Shown here in pieces: positions 14,349 to 14,707 of a stretch of 14,707 nucleotides of DNA. Below the pieces are notes generated by a model. The model saw only the letters and a program-made list of their open reading frames with translations. It ran no database searches and was not told the origin of the DNA. Within the stretch, counting starts at the first letter, position 1; each line of letters starts with the position of its first letter. The position numbers and the translations under genes are program-made. Origin of the DNA: an uncultured Chitinophagaceae bacterium (GTDB taxonomy: Bacteria; Bacteroidota; Bacteroidia; Chitinophagales; Chitinophagaceae); NCBI GenBank assembly GCA_937900675.1, contig CALCEA010000133.1, positions 1-14,707 on the forward strand, written 5' to 3'.

Positions 14349-14707
14349 TTATGAGTGCAAAAGTAAAACTTCCGCTTCATTTAAATGTATCAAATCTCCA
14401 GGTTGCATCTTTTCAATGCTATATTTTCCTATTTGAGCTCTTATTAATCTAAGTACCGGGAATCCCACTTTTGCAAACATCTTGCGTACCTGTCTATTTT
14501 TACCCTCTATTAATTGGATGGAGGCCCAGCTAGTGGGGATGCTTTTTCTAAAACGAATAGGTGGATTTCGGTCTGGAACTTCAATCGTATCTGGTAATAT
14601 ACTTAAGCTAGCAGGTTTGGTTTGATAAGTTTTACCATCCACACTAATACTAACCCCTTTTGCTAATTGTTGAATGGCTTCTTGGGTAATTGCACCATCT
14701 ACTTGTA
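14349..14707 (-). CDS. RsuA/RluB-family 16S/23S rRNA pseudouridine synthase, C-terminal part (5' end outside window)
   Basis: The last 118 residues of a pseudouridine synthase. The frame is open to the right edge: VDGAITQEAIQQLAKGVSIS lies before the internal GTG at 14642, so that GTG is not the true start. Typical family features are LAKGVSISVDGKTYQTKPASL, the IEGKNRQVRKMF motif, GFPVLRLIRAQIGKY, and the PGDLIHLNEAEVL end. The N-terminal S4 RNA-binding domain and the catalytic Asp (usually in GRLD) would lie beyond the window, so activity and the exact target (16S or 23S site) cannot be read here. Genes of this family modify one uridine in ribosomal RNA. lysS follows after 10 nt. Confidence 0.85.
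   Translation of the reverse strand, partial: QVDGAITQEAIQQLAKGVSISVDGKTYQTKPASLSILPDTIEVPDRNPPIRFRKSIPTSWASIQLIEGKNRQVRKMFAKVGFPVLRLIRAQIGKYSIEKMQPGDLIHLNEAEVLLLHS
14358..14365 (-). promoter_or_regulatory. -7 box TACTTTTG upstream of lysS, inside the end of the pseudouridine synthase gene
   Basis: A perfect TAnnTTTG match ending 19 nt before the lysS ATG; the same octamer is used in the AraC-regulator promoter. The best TTG upstream is 25 nt away, longer than the usual 19-21 nt, so the match is incomplete. It could let lysS be transcribed independently of the gene before it. Confidence 0.35.

Noticed and set aside
14339..14380. N-terminal extension of lysS by 14 residues (start at 14380)
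   Set aside because: It would overlap the pseudouridine synthase gene by 32 nt and adds residues not typical of LysRS. The ATG at 14338 is preferred.
14349..14642. Complete 97-residue protein starting at GTG 14642
   Set aside because: The reading frame stays open to the window edge with family-consistent residues before the GTG, so it is the end of a longer pseudouridine synthase.
1..14707. CRISPR array, insertion sequence, integrase or tRNA gene
   Set aside because: No regularly spaced repeats, transposase or integrase motifs, terminal inverted repeats or tRNA-like cloverleaf were seen by eye on either strand.

Overview
The window looks like chromosomal DNA of a Bacteroidota bacterium, most likely of the Chitinophagaceae type. 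The reasons are the AT-rich sequence, several promoter-like TAnnTTTG (-7) boxes, few purine-rich ribosome binding sites, signal peptides ending in an Ala-x-Ala-Gln style site, and typical family members: a DUF4290 protein beside murA, a membrane-anchored AraC regulator, and MEVHHH-type membrane proteins. The phylum is well supported; the family is an inference from protein style. No tRNA, rRNA, CRISPR array, insertion sequence or phage gene was seen.

Region 1 (1-2733, minus strand) is an accessory-looking, very AT-rich operon. Its transcription order is: a His-rich-N-terminus membrane-anchored protein (copy A), an exported alpha/beta-hydrolase esterase, a second anchored paralogue (copy B), and the first 21 codons of a third (copy C) running off the window edge. 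Genes are packed with 1-3 nt gaps or a short overlap. Upstream, in the same direction, lies a seven-membrane-segment AraC-family regulator (2919-4082). It is separated by a 185-nt gap with a 10-bp direct repeat and two small dyads, so it is the obvious candidate regulator. This is the least understood part of the window.

Region 2 (4164-8165) is housekeeping. pheS and recO run leftwards as a pair. A DUF4290 gene with an RGG-like tail and murA run rightwards. The 91-nt divergent gap carries a near-perfect 23-bp palindrome beside the pheS -7 box. MurA has Asp where the fosfomycin-target Cys normally sits. Two hairpins, one a perfect 28-bp palindrome flanked by A and T tracts, end murA and the converging peptidase gene.

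Region 3 (8184-12823) has an exported S10 serine carboxypeptidase-like protein (minus) divergent from gmk, an HSDL2-like short-chain dehydrogenase and an exported M20 metallohydrolase (plus, probably one operon). Region 4 (12733-14707, minus) is lysS, preceded by the 3' part of an RsuA/RluB-type pseudouridine synthase that continues beyond the window. A 20-bp-stem bidirectional terminator overlaps the lysS stop codon.

Starts were set shorter than the longest reading frame for copy B, pheS, gmk and lysS, because the longer versions overlap neighbours and add residues foreign to the families. Two of these genes, gmk and pheS, have a -7-like box only 3-4 nt before the ATG, which suggests leaderless or nearly leaderless mRNAs.
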